Positions 45,599 to 57,644 of a stretch of DNA of 64,000 nt are shown piece by piece; position 1 is the first letter of the stretch; each line of letters begins with the position of its first letter. Source of the DNA: Scytalidium lignicola. Lineage: Eukaryota > Ascomycota > Leotiomycetes. The stretch spans positions 1-64,000 of the forward strand of contig NCSJ02000062.1 of the NCBI GenBank assembly GCA_002812745.2. The letters run 5' to 3'. A program made the position numbers and the translations under genes. A model generated the notes under the pieces. The model had not been told where the DNA came from. It searched no databases and saw only the letters and a list, made by a program, of their open reading frames with translations.

Positions 45599-46750
45599 CT
45601 AACACCAGCAAAACTTCTCATTCGCTACCCAATCAATCTCATCAACCTTCCCATTCCCCTCCCCGTACCAGAACAAACTAGCAATGCTCTCCGCATCCCG
45701 ATCCACATCCCTGAATTCAACCCCAGCCTCACGTACTAACCCCTTCACCCATTCTCCTGGATTCCAAAGCTGCACATGCTTGCACTTCCATGTATTCGCC
45801 TCGTCCTGCGCAACGGCCAATACGGCCTTCAAATTCTCAGCAGTCTCTTTTTCCTTTTCCTTGCTCTCGTCCTCGATCACATGGCGGAGAATGTAAAGAC
45901 TATTTACAGCTTTTGGATCGTCCAGCTTTCCATAGTAACCACGAGTCCAGATGGCCCAGACACGGGAGCCTGGTGATCCAGCAATAGCGCCTTTGACAGA
46001 CGGTGAGGACCCGAAGAGAAGCTTGGTAACGAACTCTTCTCGCTCGTGGTGCCATCGCATGGTATCATAGTCTGGTATTAACGCCACATGCGTTTTTTCG
46101 TTTGGAGCCTGCTCCAGCGTCTTCACAATATTCTTCTCATCCAAAGAGCAGAGCTCGACCAGATCAGGGGTGGTCAATTTCTTCACGCCCGTCGCCAGCT
46201 TCCCTTCTGGTAGAGGAGCCTGGTCAAATTCCAAGTGCGTCGATGGGAAAGGATGCCATCCATGCCCAGCATAGAACTTCTTCCCAATGTCGGACCATAG
46301 CACGCTAAATGCACATTCCTCCCGTCCCTTGATGCTTGCATCCAGCTGCCATATCCGCAGCGTCTCTCCCAGCTCTCTCAGCATCCGACTGGCATACCCT
46401 CTGCCTCGGTACTGAGGGTTGCAAAACACGCTCCCGATTCCATGAGTGATAATCTCTTTAACTTGCCCAGTGCCCTTGTGCTTCACCAGAGCTCGTTTGC
46501 AAAGAGATTCGCACACTGCGAGGATTGCTCTGTTGTTGGGTGAGAGTGTCTTATCCACAAGGATCCAGTGCGTTACCCCACCGTCTCGATTGAGAGGCAC
46601 GGTCTGGAGATATCTTTCTCGTCCGATGTATTCTTCTTCAGAAAGTGCGACCCCCCAATTGACGTAGTTCTGTTTCCATGTCGCGAGCTTCTCCTCCTCA
46701 GTAGGGTGAGAGAGGTGGAGGGAAGGGGCGTTGGCGTCTGGAAGAAGCAT
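45599..46750 (-). CDS. LYC1-like lysine acetyltransferase (GNAT), single exon
   Basis: 383 residues starting MLLPDANAPSLHLSHPTEEE. The family is typified by Yarrowia LYC1, a lysine N6-acetyltransferase acting at the first step of lysine catabolism. The GNAT acetyl-CoA motif is visible as VFCNPQYRGRGYASRMLREL (residues about 108-127), followed by FSVLWSDIGKKFYAGHGW, the characteristic family block. The C-terminal part contains WHHEREEF and LWNPGEWVKGL, also typical. The frame ends with a short cysteine-rich tail, NEKFCWC. No intron is needed. Start choice is supported by the usual length and by the absence of an upstream in-frame ATG in the family position. Confidence 0.82.
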   Translation of the reverse strand: MLLPDANAPSLHLSHPTEEEKLATWKQNYVNWGVALSEEEYIGRERYLQTVPLNRDGGVTHWILVDKTLSPNNRAILAVCESLCKRALVKHKGTGQVKEIITHGIGSVFCNPQYRGRGYASRMLRELGETLRIWQLDASIKGREECAFSVLWSDIGKKFYAGHGWHPFPSTHLEFDQAPLPEGKLATGVKKLTTPDLVELCSLDEKNIVKTLEQAPNEKTHVALIPDYDTMRWHHEREEFVTKLLFGSSPSVKGAIAGSPGSRVWAIWTRGYYGKLDDPKAVNSLYILRHVIEDESKEKEKETAENLKAVLAVAQDEANTWKCKHVQLWNPGEWVKGLVREAGVEFRDVDRDAESIASLFWYGEGNGKVDEIDWVANEKFCWC

Positions 46751-49732
46751 GGTTGCTGATTTTGATAAAAGAAAATCGTGGAGTCTTCAAATTGTCAAAA
46801 CTTTTCAGAATATAAATGATTTCTAGAGAAGAAGGAACTTGGTCTAAGGGGTCTATCTTGTATATATTTCTTGTGTAGCTCGAGCAGAAGTTGAAATGAA
46901 ACACGGCGTATCCGGATCCAAAGCTCTAAATCTATGTCTGCAACTATAACGGTTAAGGTCTAGGTAGAAAACCAAGAAAAAACAAAACGATTTGTCAGGA
47001 GGAACTAGAAAGTAAGGAACTGCTCAAGTGACATCTGAAGACCTGGTAAGCTTGGATTCTCTTAAGTAAGAGAGTCTGGCGTGTCTGGGTCTCCTGCCAT
47101 GTTAAGGGCGTATTAATGGGACCCATGACAAAAGAGGGCAGCCGGTTGGCTTGCTACGTCACGGCTTCCCACGGTTTAAGGTCTGCGTTTGACCGCCGTT
47201 GTTGTGCTAGGCCATTGCTAAAGTTAGTTTTCCGAGTGCGGGGATTGCCCCAATCGCTTTGTGTCACGTGTCTGCTGCTAGCAAGGCTGAATGTTTAGGC
47301 TAAGGTCCTTGTCCTGTACGTACGTAAATACAAGGCTGGGAGAGCGAAGCCAAATTTTGTTCAACCAGGATTTTATAAAAGTACGGAATCAATCCATAAT
47401 TCTCAATAGCAAGCCTTGATAAATGTCGCCAAAAGGTGGACGTCTGGGCTTTCGGAAGGGCATCATTGGTACATCTGACACTAAGAAATGCTACTGACCG
47501 ATTGTTACCTGCCCCATACAAGGGCGGTCGGCGCTGGGAAGCTTGTTCCTATCATATCCTATTTACCTCTCTATTCCCCCTTCCAGCCAATTCAATTCAC
47601 TTTTTAATAAGGTGCTAGCCAGTCCAGACGCTTATACCTACTGCACTGCCTGCATTGTGGTCACCAGTATGACTGGTAAGTGATGTATAATCTCCTAGCT
47701 TTGTTACCACAGTCAATAGATTCACCCATATCCGAAGTAAATATAGTCTTTGCTTGCTATCCGTCCCTCATTCACTATTGTTCCAAAAATTCCACTCATC
47801 TATAATAGTTTCCAAAATTCTACTTAATTCCTTCCTTGTTTTTTCTCTAGCAATATATCACTGCTACATAATTACTTCTTTTTTCCTCTCCTCCCCACTC
47901 CCCATCTCAGTCTCAAACAATTTATCACCTTTCCTCCAGTTGTACGAAAACGGCCCTCGAGACTCAACACCTGTACGCGGTGAGGGCTACGAACCTACAA
48001 CTTCTCCGTGAGAAGTCTGTAAAGCCAAGATTGAGTCAAACATTGCACAATCAAATTCTTCATCAATTTAACGTGTTGCACATCGAAAATCAACCTTTCA
48101 AGCCTCCAGAACACACATACAGACATCGATAACATAAGGAAGTAATGACTCTTATATGTTATACTTTTACGATAGAAAATGGACCTCCTCACTTCATTCT
48201 CTTGACCGACAATAGTTTACAGCCTTAAAGATTGATTACGATCATACAATATGATGAATTGATGTTTTAACATTTATTAAACGCATTTTTGACGTGTCAA
48301 ATTTTCAACAAATATACATGTTAAAACTATTAACAAAATATTTTATACGCAAACTACACCAAACCCCCTAAAAACAAACGCCAAAACGAAAGACCAACTT
48401 ACTGAAGAACAAAAGTCACAATCGATAATACGATACAAGACAGTGAACAAAGCTACAGAGTGATAGACGTATAAGAATTGGGTGGTTCGGGCATAGCTTT
48501 TGAATGAGGCTCTTTCTTTTATCCATTTACTGTTGATTCTCCTGCTGCTAGTAGAATGCAAAATGATGGGAATATTAGTGGAGGAAACTGTGTACTGTAA
48601 TTCGAGAAGTCTTTACAGGCACCTAAAATGGAGAGCGGAATACAGAGTATGATTCAAAAAAAAGCTGTACGAAATCATCTTCTCTTTCGCTAATCACTGT
48701 CAAAGAAAAGTTATCTAAGCCCTTGATCAGTCTCAGTCTTTACTACACATCATCAGTCAGTATGACGGTCTGAAGTTGAAGGCCAGTTTAATTATGGCTA
48801 TGCCAGATATGATCATTTGAGTCTCCATCATTTATTCCCCAGGCTATCCCAATTCACCAGTCTGTTCGCTGGAGTTTGGGAGTTATGTTTTGCTCGGAGA
48901 GACCGTGTAAAAGCCTACTATTATATCTCTTCCTTAACATAATGAGGACTGCCGATTATAAGCAGTTTACAGTATTTTAGCCTTCGGGTTAGGGACTAGA
49001 ATCATGTTATCCCGGAAGAATTTGCCATCGACTCACAGTCATTGCTAAGATTTGTATTTACGACCATTTATTTATCTTAATTCCTGTTTATTATGAAATA
49101 ACATACAAAATAAACGTTGGAAGTGGCCAGATTCTTGTCTTTATTATAGTTCTGTTGGTGGTTTGGACTGCAGGATAGATCGCCATATATTTAATATACC
49201 GGGGGGAACAGAATCACTTATTTAGGCAGTCTGTACTAAAATTTTGCATCACTGACCATTCGTTCTATGAATTTATGTCTACTAACTATACATTTGGGAA
49301 AAGAAGCAACTAACATTTGCTGAACACCTAGAAAAAGAGTCTAGAAAACGAAGGCCGAAAGGCAAGAAACGAGATAAATGCATCCAAGCACAATTAACCA
49401 TCCGCAGTTTAATTTTCCTACCGAGTCCACTTTGGCCCTCGTCTTGCCACTATGAATCCTGTGCATTGCGCATATCCAAACCATCACCTATAACCTGCCT
49501 TGTTGGATATTAACGTATCTAGACCCTGGTTTCGGGCCATGCGCAATTTTACGTGGATAGAACCACTCGCCCCCTGGCTATATGGCCATACTTCCGCCAG
49601 CTTCGCTGTTAGAGGGCTCCGGACGCAGTTTCTTAGTTCAGCTTAAGCTTCTTCTTTAAAACATCTAAGCCAAAGGTCTTGAAACAGTAATTATCCTAGA
49701 GCCAAATTAGTGTGCTGCTTAAAGAAATAAAA
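46751..49732. other. 3-kb gene-poor intergenic region
   Basis: It lies between the promoter of the LYC1-like gene and the end of the next minus-strand gene. It is AT-rich in parts (48,200-49,300) with only short, unrecognisable frames. A tRNA-like fragment on the minus strand around 47,970-48,015 (GTAGGTTCGTAG preceded by a CTTCTC..GAGAAG hairpin) does not fold into a full tRNA. I see no other features. Confidence 0.5.
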
Positions 49733-50739
49733 TTAACGAGAAGGCAATACCAGGAATGTATGCCACAACCATGTAGTGTTAAACCAAATGATATTGACAG
49801 AGCCGCCGCACCAGTACCAGAGCTTGGCCTTTTGGAGGTTGTTTACAATGGTTCTAGCACACTCAGAGGGATCGGCACTGAAATGCTCGATATCCTTGCC
49901 ACTCATACGGTCGTCAATGTTAGACTTGATTGGGAGGTAGAGAGAGCCTATAGAAAAGTCAGATGACCAGAATATAGTTACTCAAGTAAGAAACATACTC
50001 TCGGGTAAATCGGCCTTGATCTGATTCTCAAAGAATTTGGTTTTATAGAATCCAGCCACTACCTTGGATAGATTAGTGACTCGGTATCATCAGCTGTGAA
50101 GAACTAAACCCACTGTGGTAACTTTAACGTCAAAGGGCATTAATTCTACACGTAAAGCATCGCTCATAGAATGAAGAGCTGCTTTGCTCGCATTATACAT
50201 TCCTAACATAATTCAGCGTCATTATTCGCCGTCTAGAAAAGCAAAATACCTTGGAATGGCCATGGACCTCTGCCCGCAATGGACCCAATATTGATTATGT
50301 TTCCCTTCGCAGAGATTAACAATGGGGCAAACTTCTGGGTAACAGCGAGAACGCCGAAAAGGTTAACATCAAACATCTTCTTCGCCTCCTCAAGGTCTAC
50401 GTCTAACAGCGGACGGTAGTAACCTGGCATCGAATGAAATTATCAGTATTATTGTGGCTATCGGGATAACGGGGCCTACATACCTAATCCTGAGTTATTA
50501 ACTAAGACATCCAGTGTTCCACTGGTTTCATTGCGGATATGCTCTACAGCTTCCTCGATTGAACTGCTCGAGGTAACATCTAACTGGAATATATCAAGCC
50601 CAAGATCCTTCAGATGTTGGATCTTGTCTAGTTTGCGTGCCGTGGCAAATACGCGGTAGCCCTTCTGGTGGAACTCTTGAGCGACCGCGTCGCCAATCCC
50701 ACCTTGGCTGCATCCTGTAACTAGAACAGTGCCTGACAT
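49733..50739 (-). CDS. AYR1-like 1-acyldihydroxyacetone-phosphate reductase (SDR), 5 exons
   Basis: It probably reduces acyl-DHAP to lysophosphatidate with NADPH in ether-lipid and glycerolipid synthesis, at the ER or lipid droplets. On the minus strand the exons are 50,739-50,484, 50,423-50,250, 50,202-50,114, 50,062-49,999 and 49,947-49,733, totalling 798 nt (265 residues). Motifs are TGCSQGGIG (cofactor), LVNNSGLG (completed across intron 1), INIGSIAG (catalytic Ser) and YNASKAALHSMSDALRVEL (catalytic Tyr and Lys). VTTVVAGFYKTKFF follows, completed across intron 3. The hydrophobic C-terminus INIIWFNTTWLWHTFLVLP-like segment may be a membrane association helix. Four introns of 47-60 bp all have GT-AG ends. 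Related SDRs with other substrates are possible. Confidence 0.82.
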
Positions 50740-52775
50740 TTTCGTAATTTAGGAATTACAACTGATGAGGAAGAAAGGTGCAAATCAAAGTACATAGGTA
50801 TTACACAGTGAAGATAAGCGCTAAAAGATGACTATAGAGGTGCATGTCAATAAAAACCATCACACCGCCCTAATCTTACCTATATAGAGTATCTTGCAAA
50901 ATATAAAGTTGCAAAACTCTATGCTGATTTGATTGATTGATTTGATTTGATTTGGTCATAGGATACTCATAGGATACCTAGCCGCCAAAAGGGGGGAGCA
51001 GCTATAAAACTGTACTGAATATATTTGATCAAAGTCTTCAAAGTCCCCTGTACTCTCCTATCGTACCATTTCTCGTGCTTTAGTCCTATAGTAAATCTCA
51101 TTTTGGAAACGATATCGTTAGAAGTCATTGCATTACAGCAGCAGCAGAACAATGTCCTGAGATATATTTTCTAGATTTTATTTCAAAACATCATTCTGAA
51201 CTTTAGAACGAGTCTTAACTTCTGATAGACTGTTTTAATGACTGGGGGCTTTGCCGATAGTAAACCTCTATTTCAGTGCATAAAATCACACTTCCTTAAT
51301 CTTACTATTTATAAACCTGAAGGCGAAGATTGCGCAAGTACCGTGGGTGCCAAAGGCGCCGTTGTTAGAAGGAAAGAGATGCTTTATAGCCAGGCTCTTG
51401 GCAAATAACTTTTCAATGTCTCTGAAAATAAAACATTACTATATGCCAAAATGAATTTCTGACTCAAGTATATTTTGAACTTCGATATGGTATTAAAGTA
51501 GCCTCGGTGCTAAAGATTCTTCTAGCTTGTCGTGCGGTCGAAATGCCTCCCGAGCGGGGCGCGTGAGAAACGCGTTTTCGGGGGGAAGGAGAGCCCGAGC
51601 CGGCCAGGTGCTAGATTCTCCACTAAAATAATACAGTAAATTGCTGTCATCTCTTCATTTGCCACTACAATTCTTATATATTTCAAATCTTGTTAATATT
51701 CACATTATAGAGATTAAATAAGTTAACTAGATTTGAAACTTTTATAAAGGTAGATTAAGCAGCTAAAATGTATTTTTGCATTCATATCATGGCCGATATG
51801 GTCAAACCAAACAATAATACCCCGCTCTCAGATCTTATTGATTTCTTTATCAGCACGTGACGCCTAACTTCACCTGGGCAAGGACGTTTTGACAACAAGT
51901 CCCTTAATGGGTACGGTAATAAATTCTAGAGTTTTAACGTTGCTACATTATTCCAATATTAGCTTTTGTTTTTTATTTTGACTTTTCCGGGTGAAATAGA
52001 TCTTCGAGTACGGGTATTGTGACAGACTTCATCAGTGGTGCTGACTTGTGTGACCTCCTTTTCACTGCTTGTTTTCATGCTGCTGACCCTTGACATCCAA
52101 CAACTTGATCTCATCTCACTACCCATCAGCCAGCCAGATCACTGATTTCGAACATAAAGAGAAATTGAATGCGACTTCCATGCTTTTCTGCCATCAGAAT
52201 AATCGAGAGAATTCATCACGTGATAGTCATGAATCAATACGACTCGGCTGCCCCGTTCAACTGGTGACCCAAACTTTCCCCTTCTGGTTGGTTGTCGCTG
52301 CCACTTTCGGTTTCTCCCTAACTCCTGCGCTTGCGCAAAAGGAATACCTCATCGTTGAATCATAATAGAATTTGCATCGTTGTAATCTCTCATTCATCCT
52401 CTAAACCACGGCTCTCTAGTCCTGTGGATTGCCTAGATTGGCAATTTACGACCTGATACTCAAGCGGAGAAGTGCCGTGAGGGATACGTATTGTGATGGC
52501 ATATATTTGACAAATGCCATCGTTTACCTTCTTTCAACCAGATATACTATTCTATTTGCTTCTGTAATATGCAGGCAGCTTTTTCGCCATCGAAAATATA
52601 GCAACCTAGCGACTAATCTATACAGCCTCGTCTCGTACTTACGTACCAAGTCAGATGTCACGCTCTCTTTAGCGCCAGCCTTTCGACATCTGACACTCAC
52701 CGGATACACTTAAGACTACCAAACCCCCCAGAATCTGGAATGTCTTCGTTCTGACCAACTTTCAAGCTTGCCAGA
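50740..52775. other. 2-kb intergenic region between divergent genes
   Basis: No supported gene. A short GC-rich island (about 51,528-51,612, with CGAGCGGGGCGCGTGAG and GAGCCCGAGCCGGCC) stands out in AT-rich surroundings. The open frames at 52,090-52,365 and 52,429-52,713 start at non-ATG codons and are unrecognisable. TTGATTTGATTTGATTTGG repeats lie near 50,935. Confidence 0.5.
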
Positions 52776-55700
52776 ATGGCTTCTTGGCTCGACCATAGTG
52801 GTTTGATGAGGTCTTCACCTAAGGGGAAAGCTCGAGAGGTCATTGAAATCCCAGATGATGATGAACCACAGAATCAGATCCAAGCACCTGAAATGGTTAG
52901 GAGCAGGCTGTACCCTCCAGTTGACCGGCGAGATTCCCGACACTCTCACAATCTCGTACTTCGAAGCCCACAGCTAGCACGGGAGACGATTATGATACCT
53001 GACGATAATGCCGTAGACTTCAACCATGCACTGACGCAACATCAAAAATCTCCAATACTTGTTGGTTTAGACGATTTTGCCGGAAACTCTGGCCTGATTT
53101 ATAACAGTGAGAATGTGTTACAATCCAGACTGTCCAAACAGAAAGATATCGACAGAGCTACACTCGATGACAACTCAGTCTCTGCCAACGTTGACACCCT
53201 CTTTCCGGTGTTAGATGAACAGTCTATTAGAGGTTTCTTAGATGCCCCTCTCGAACCTGAAGGGAATGGGCAAATTCTAGGAGAAAATTTAATTGATTAT
53301 ATTCCTCGTGACGATGCCAAGAGACAGAAGAATTATCATAAGTCCCCATCGATGCCTACTCTTGTTCCCGTTACAGAATTTGGAGAACTTCTGTTAGATA
53401 ATCTATACAACGGTTCACAAAATCCTCATCAAGGGGCTGGTTATTGGGTAGACAGTAATGCTGAAGAACTTGCAGGCGAGGAAATATTTCCCAACACTCC
53501 CAACCAACTTGATGGTAGATCTGATGCAACGTTGGAAAATGATGAATCTACAATTAATGAAGCTCTATCACCAGAACAAACAAGAGCCCGAGGTGTTGAT
53601 CAAGTTGTGGCGATATTTTCTGGGATTTGCCGAGATTATGTTTCTGATCTCTGGGATCAAAGTGATGTCAAAAATCCGGAAGCGTTAATAGAAGTTATTC
53701 TGGAGAGAGGCTCATATCCAAAAGCGAAGGATGTAGAGAAAGATTTGAAGAGAAAAAGGGCTATCGACCCGGATGAAGAGGCTGCTAAGAATTACACAGC
53801 TGCTGACCGGCGTGTTCCGAAATCATTTGAACATATCAAAGTAATGTAAGTATATCTTATATCTTCGCAGCCTCTATCAGCTTACTTAATATCATGCCCA
53901 TTTTTTGTTACTATTTACTTGTATGCCCTTCTCCATTTTACTTGTTAAGGGCGGTTTGTACCCACCATTTGGCTATCAACAAATAACTCACAACTGTCTC
54001 AATGACATGTATAAAAATCTTCACTTCTATATCTCTAACGTTATAGAGACTAATATCTTTGCAGGCGGTCTCTTTTAGGACACGAGTTTCCAACAACCCC
54101 TATGACATTTGTTAATGCCACACTACAACAGTTTGGATATCGATTGCTCCCAGCATATCAAGCACTGGAGGAAGCCGACAGGAATTTTGACCCGAAGAAC
54201 CCCCCGTATAGCAGAATCCAGAGGGCAAGGAAGCCAGATCCACAACTTTATGATGATGAACTATACGAGTCCATTAACACTCCATATACAGAAGAGCAAA
54301 GACGTGAGACCTTACTAGAATTCCAGGTTGCACGAAAGCTGAAGAAGAAAGCCGAAGCTAAACTTCGTGCAGAGCGTGAGGCTGCAATAGCGGAGGAGCA
54401 AAATGCGCTTGAAGCAGAAGCACGAGGGGAAATGGGAGAATGTGGCTGCTGTTTCGGTGACTTCCCTCTAAACAGAATGGTGCACTGTGACAGCGACGCA
54501 ATCATGCACTGGTTTTGTAGAGGATGTACGAAACAAAATGCGGATACAGTAATTGGTCAGTCAAAATACGAGCTTCGATGCATGTCTATGGATGATTGCA
54601 ATGCGGGATTTGACATGGAACAAAGGTACTATATTGTTCAAACCCCCTTCTCTTTATCTCATATACTAAAGTCGGAAAAGGTCAAAATTCCTTGACGAAA
54701 ACACTGTTATCGCACTGGATAGGAATGAGCAAGAAGCTGTTCTGCGTTTAGCAGGAATTGAGAACCTTGCCAGCTGCCCTTTTTGTCCATACGCTGCAGA
54801 GTATCCACCAATCGAAATTGACAAGGAATTCCGGTGCCAGGCGCCAAATTGTGAGAAGGTTAGCTGTCGGCTCTGTAAGTTGGAATCTCACATTCCTCTT
54901 AGCTGCGAAGAATTTGCTAAGGAGAATGGTCTTTCCATTCGTCGTCAAATTGAAGAGGCCATGTCGGCAGCATTGATACGAAAGTGTAACAAATGCAATA
55001 CTCCTTTCATTAAGGAAGAAGGGTGCAACAAGATGACCTGTACTCGGAATGGTTGTTACAACATCCAGTGCTATGTTTGTCACAAATCCTGCACTTACGA
55101 CCATTTCAATGACCCCGGCCGAGGAGGCAAGCCAGGAAACTGCCCTTTATTTGAGAATGTTGAGGATCGTCATAATTCTGAAGTAAAGAAGGCGGAACGG
55201 GAAGCACTAAAGAAGGTCCAAGAAGCGCATCCAGAATATAACGAGGAAGATCTAAAAATCCACCTATCAGAAAAGGTCATAAAGGATGACACGAAACGGC
55301 GAGCTAAACACGCGAGAGATAGATATGGTTAGCATATTCCCCATCTTTTGAACTAGAAGTCTTAGTATTCCTATCCAAAAACCCCCGCATGTATAAAGGA
55401 ATCTCTAGATTTTCAAACTTTCCCAAATCAGTGTTCTTAGCTGTTGAAATCTGTAGAACCTACATGAAAATTCTAAGTGCGAACACTAATTTCCTTACAG
55501 TCGTACCTCCATACGATGAGGCTCATCCTATTTTACAACCATATCAGTTAGCTGCAGCCAACTTGATGGTTCCATTTGTCCCAGCGGGGAACAACAACCC
55601 TAATGGTCTCTTCCCTGGCTTAGTTGGCTGGAACCTTCCAGCTATACCACAACCACAACCACCACAACTTTGGCCTGGACAAATTCTAGAAGCTGAAGAC

Positions 55701-55982
55701 TACGGAAGAGCATTTGAGCGTGACATCAATCATGCTGTTGCACCTCAACCGGTACTACATCCTGAGGCAATGGCATTCCTACCACCAAGAGAGGGCCAAC
55801 CACAAGAACAACCACCAGCACTACCGGAATTAGGACAGCAATATGAAGGAGGTGCCGCACAACAACATATCGGGGCCTTGTACGATATGGAAGCAGACTA
55901 TCTGTACGCAGTGGAAATGATGCAGCAACATCAGCAAATGCATGGATTGCACATGATACACCAGCAGGAGTACAGAGGTTAA
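52776..55982 (+). CDS. RBR (RING-IBR-RING) E3 ubiquitin ligase, RNF216/Triad3-like, 4 exons
   Basis: A ubiquitin ligase of the RING/HECT-hybrid type. Exons 52,776-53,845, 54,065-54,625, 54,681-55,327 and 55,501-55,982 sum to 2,760 nt (919 residues). The N-terminus (MASWLDHSGLMRSSPKGKAR, then EVIEIPDDDE) holds a SUMO-interaction-like VIEIPDDDE. The first RING is CGCCFGDFPLNRMVHC..WFCRGC, and the IBR-like module has CPFCPYAAEYPP..CRLCKLESHIPLSC. RING2 reads CNKCNTPFIKEEGCNKMTC, then CYNIQCYVC; the cysteine in the GCNKMTC context is the expected thioester site. A charged helix precedes RING1 (KLKKKAEAKLRAEREAAIAEE). The C-terminal exon is rich in Pro and Gln. Domain sequence and the RNF216-type RING1 point to the Triad3 group. 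Intron 1 is long (219 bp). Confidence 0.85.
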
Positions 55983-56501
55983 AATGTAGCTTCTGTCAAA
56001 GCGATTTTTTTGCACTTTTCTGCTTCTCCTCTCCTTTTTTATTTCCTCGTTTAACCGATTCGTTACATTGCATACAGTAGTTTTATGAATCTGCGTTCTC
56101 CAGTGCTCTAATTTTCAGATTGGCATGGAGTTTGGGGGCTTCCCTTGGTACTTTTAAGTCGAGCATTGGGCATTCATTATACCCTCATTCATGCAGATTG
56201 ATTTTGATACCAGCTTTGGCGTTGACTAGTCTTGCTTTTACATTCAGCTGATAATAACGATACTATGATTATTTTATGTGATAATCCCGCCTGGTAGACT
56301 TCGTTACTATCTATCCGTTACATGAACGTCACCCCTGAACTGTGAAGCTTGTCAGAGACGAAGACATATACAGTATTCGACATTAGAACCCGGCATTAGA
56401 AGTTATATTAGTATTTTTACATTATTTCTATAGAATTTCTTACAAGTAAGCTCTTTGTCTTTGCATGAATGCTCCATTTGCGAGGTGGACAAGCTGGCAA
56501 G
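55983..56501. other. Convergent 3' intergenic region
   Basis: 519 bp between the ends of the ubiquitin ligase and Rev7 genes. No gene or repeat recognised. Confidence 0.6.
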
Positions 56502-57236
56502 CTAATACTGCACATCGCTGATTCCTGACCCACTTTCTCTCCGTTTTGCACTGCCCTCTTCAATCCATGACTCGAGTAAAAATTCTCCAGCCTCAACAGA
56601 CCTAATTGGAGTAGTTACAATACCTCCCAAATCCGATCCAATCCGCCCACTCTTGCCCTTCTCGCCAGTCTGCAGAGATGGTTCTGAGGGTACCCATGGC
56701 TGAGGATGGCCAATAGGTGGAGGAGCTTTATCCTTCAGCTCGACGGCAACCGTGTAAGTGCACCCTTCTGGTAACGGTCCTAACTTGCCTCCACAAACAG
56801 CCAACTTCCTGATTGTAGCCCGTAATTGCTCCTCAATATCTACAAGAGATATCTTCACTTCATCGCCCTCACCATCACCACCCTCACGCTCCAAGGGCGT
56901 GAAAATCTCATTGGCAGGTACGCTAGGAAAGGATGAAACGTCAAAGAGAAACCGTTCTAGAACCTCCAGCTGGGGAGAATAAATCACTACCACGACTCTT
57001 GACACAGCCCCTTTAATCATCTGGCCTTCCACGGCGGCCACAGCATCCTGGATCCATTTGCAAACTTTTGGATGTCGGTTCTGCCGTACTGGCAAGTTAT
57101 ATTTCCGGGTTGAGAGAAAGGTTGTTGCCGGGTAGAGATTCCGCTCGTAGAGAATTGTATGAATTGCTACTGTGAGGAAGTCGGAGAAGGTGGTGATGAG
57201 GGATTGGTAGGTATTCAGGATTGGCAGGGCTGCCAT
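56502..57236 (-). CDS. rev7: Rev7/MAD2B HORMA-domain protein
   Basis: The accessory subunit of DNA polymerase zeta in translesion synthesis, acting in the nucleus. 244 residues in one exon. The HORMA start LITTFSDFLTVAIHTILYERNLYP is the Rev7 hallmark, and TTFLSTRKYNLPVRQNRHPKVCKWI follows as in eukaryotic Rev7. The sheet VSRVVVVIYSPQLEVLERFLFDV and the helix VDIEEQLRATIRKLAVCGGKL are present. The safety-belt part reaches WVPSEPSLQ, a variant of the usual W(I/V)P region. The length is typical for fungi (about 210-260). It lies back to back with the karyopherin gene, 408 bp apart, sharing a promoter region. Confidence 0.88.
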   Translation of the reverse strand: MAALPILNTYQSLITTFSDFLTVAIHTILYERNLYPATTFLSTRKYNLPVRQNRHPKVCKWIQDAVAAVEGQMIKGAVSRVVVVIYSPQLEVLERFLFDVSSFPSVPANEIFTPLEREGGDGEGDEVKISLVDIEEQLRATIRKLAVCGGKLGPLPEGCTYTVAVELKDKAPPPIGHPQPWVPSEPSLQTGEKGKSGRIGSDLGGIVTTPIRSVEAGEFLLESWIEEGSAKRRESGSGISDVQY

Positions 57237-57644
57237 GGCGGGGCAAATTTCACCGGAAAAGGCTTCTTTTACAAGTGTAAAGCCATAGGGATTTCTCTGT
57301 CTAGCCTGCCCATCAAGCCGAAGAGACCCTTAGACCGCTCTTTAACACTTGTCTTAATGAAACTTTCCTGATACAGTACTGAGAGGTGGCAGTGCAAGCT
57401 TCTTGTTGCGGTAACAACATCGTAATCTTCTTATCTGATTCGCGGTCCATTCACCGCGACGCGCCTTCCCCACACGACCCACAAAAAAGATCATGTTTAC
57501 TTCGACTTCATCTCGAATGACTTCCCAATTCTACCTGTCTTGACTTCACTGTATATTCTCTCTTTAACAAAGGTTCCAAAGCTTCCTACGGAAACAGACT
57601 CTCCCCAGCCGTCGGGCATAGGCAGAAAAAAAGCTGCGTTTGGG
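57237..57644. promoter_or_regulatory. Divergent promoter between rev7 and the karyopherin gene
   Basis: 408 bp. It contains CGCGACGCGCC near 57,456 (an MluI-box-like ACGCG motif on either strand), which in fungi is often linked to G1/S expression. That would suit a DNA-repair gene but is inference. No gene is seen. Confidence 0.35.

Noticed and set aside
47960..48020. Possible tRNA on the minus strand (GTAGGTTCGTAG with a CTTCTC..GAGAAG hairpin upstream)
   Set aside because: The T-stem does not pair (GTAGG against CCCTC), the position before the putative ACG anticodon is C rather than the invariant U33, and no D-arm or acceptor stem is visible. At most it is a tRNA-derived remnant.
49712..49966. 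Plus-strand frame of 84 codons
   Set aside because: It lies antisense over the last exon of the AYR1-like gene and has no ATG or family match; it is a shadow frame.
52090..52713. Two plus-strand frames upstream of the ubiquitin ligase
   Set aside because: They start at non-ATG codons, overlap antisense frames and resemble no family; they are probably promoter DNA.
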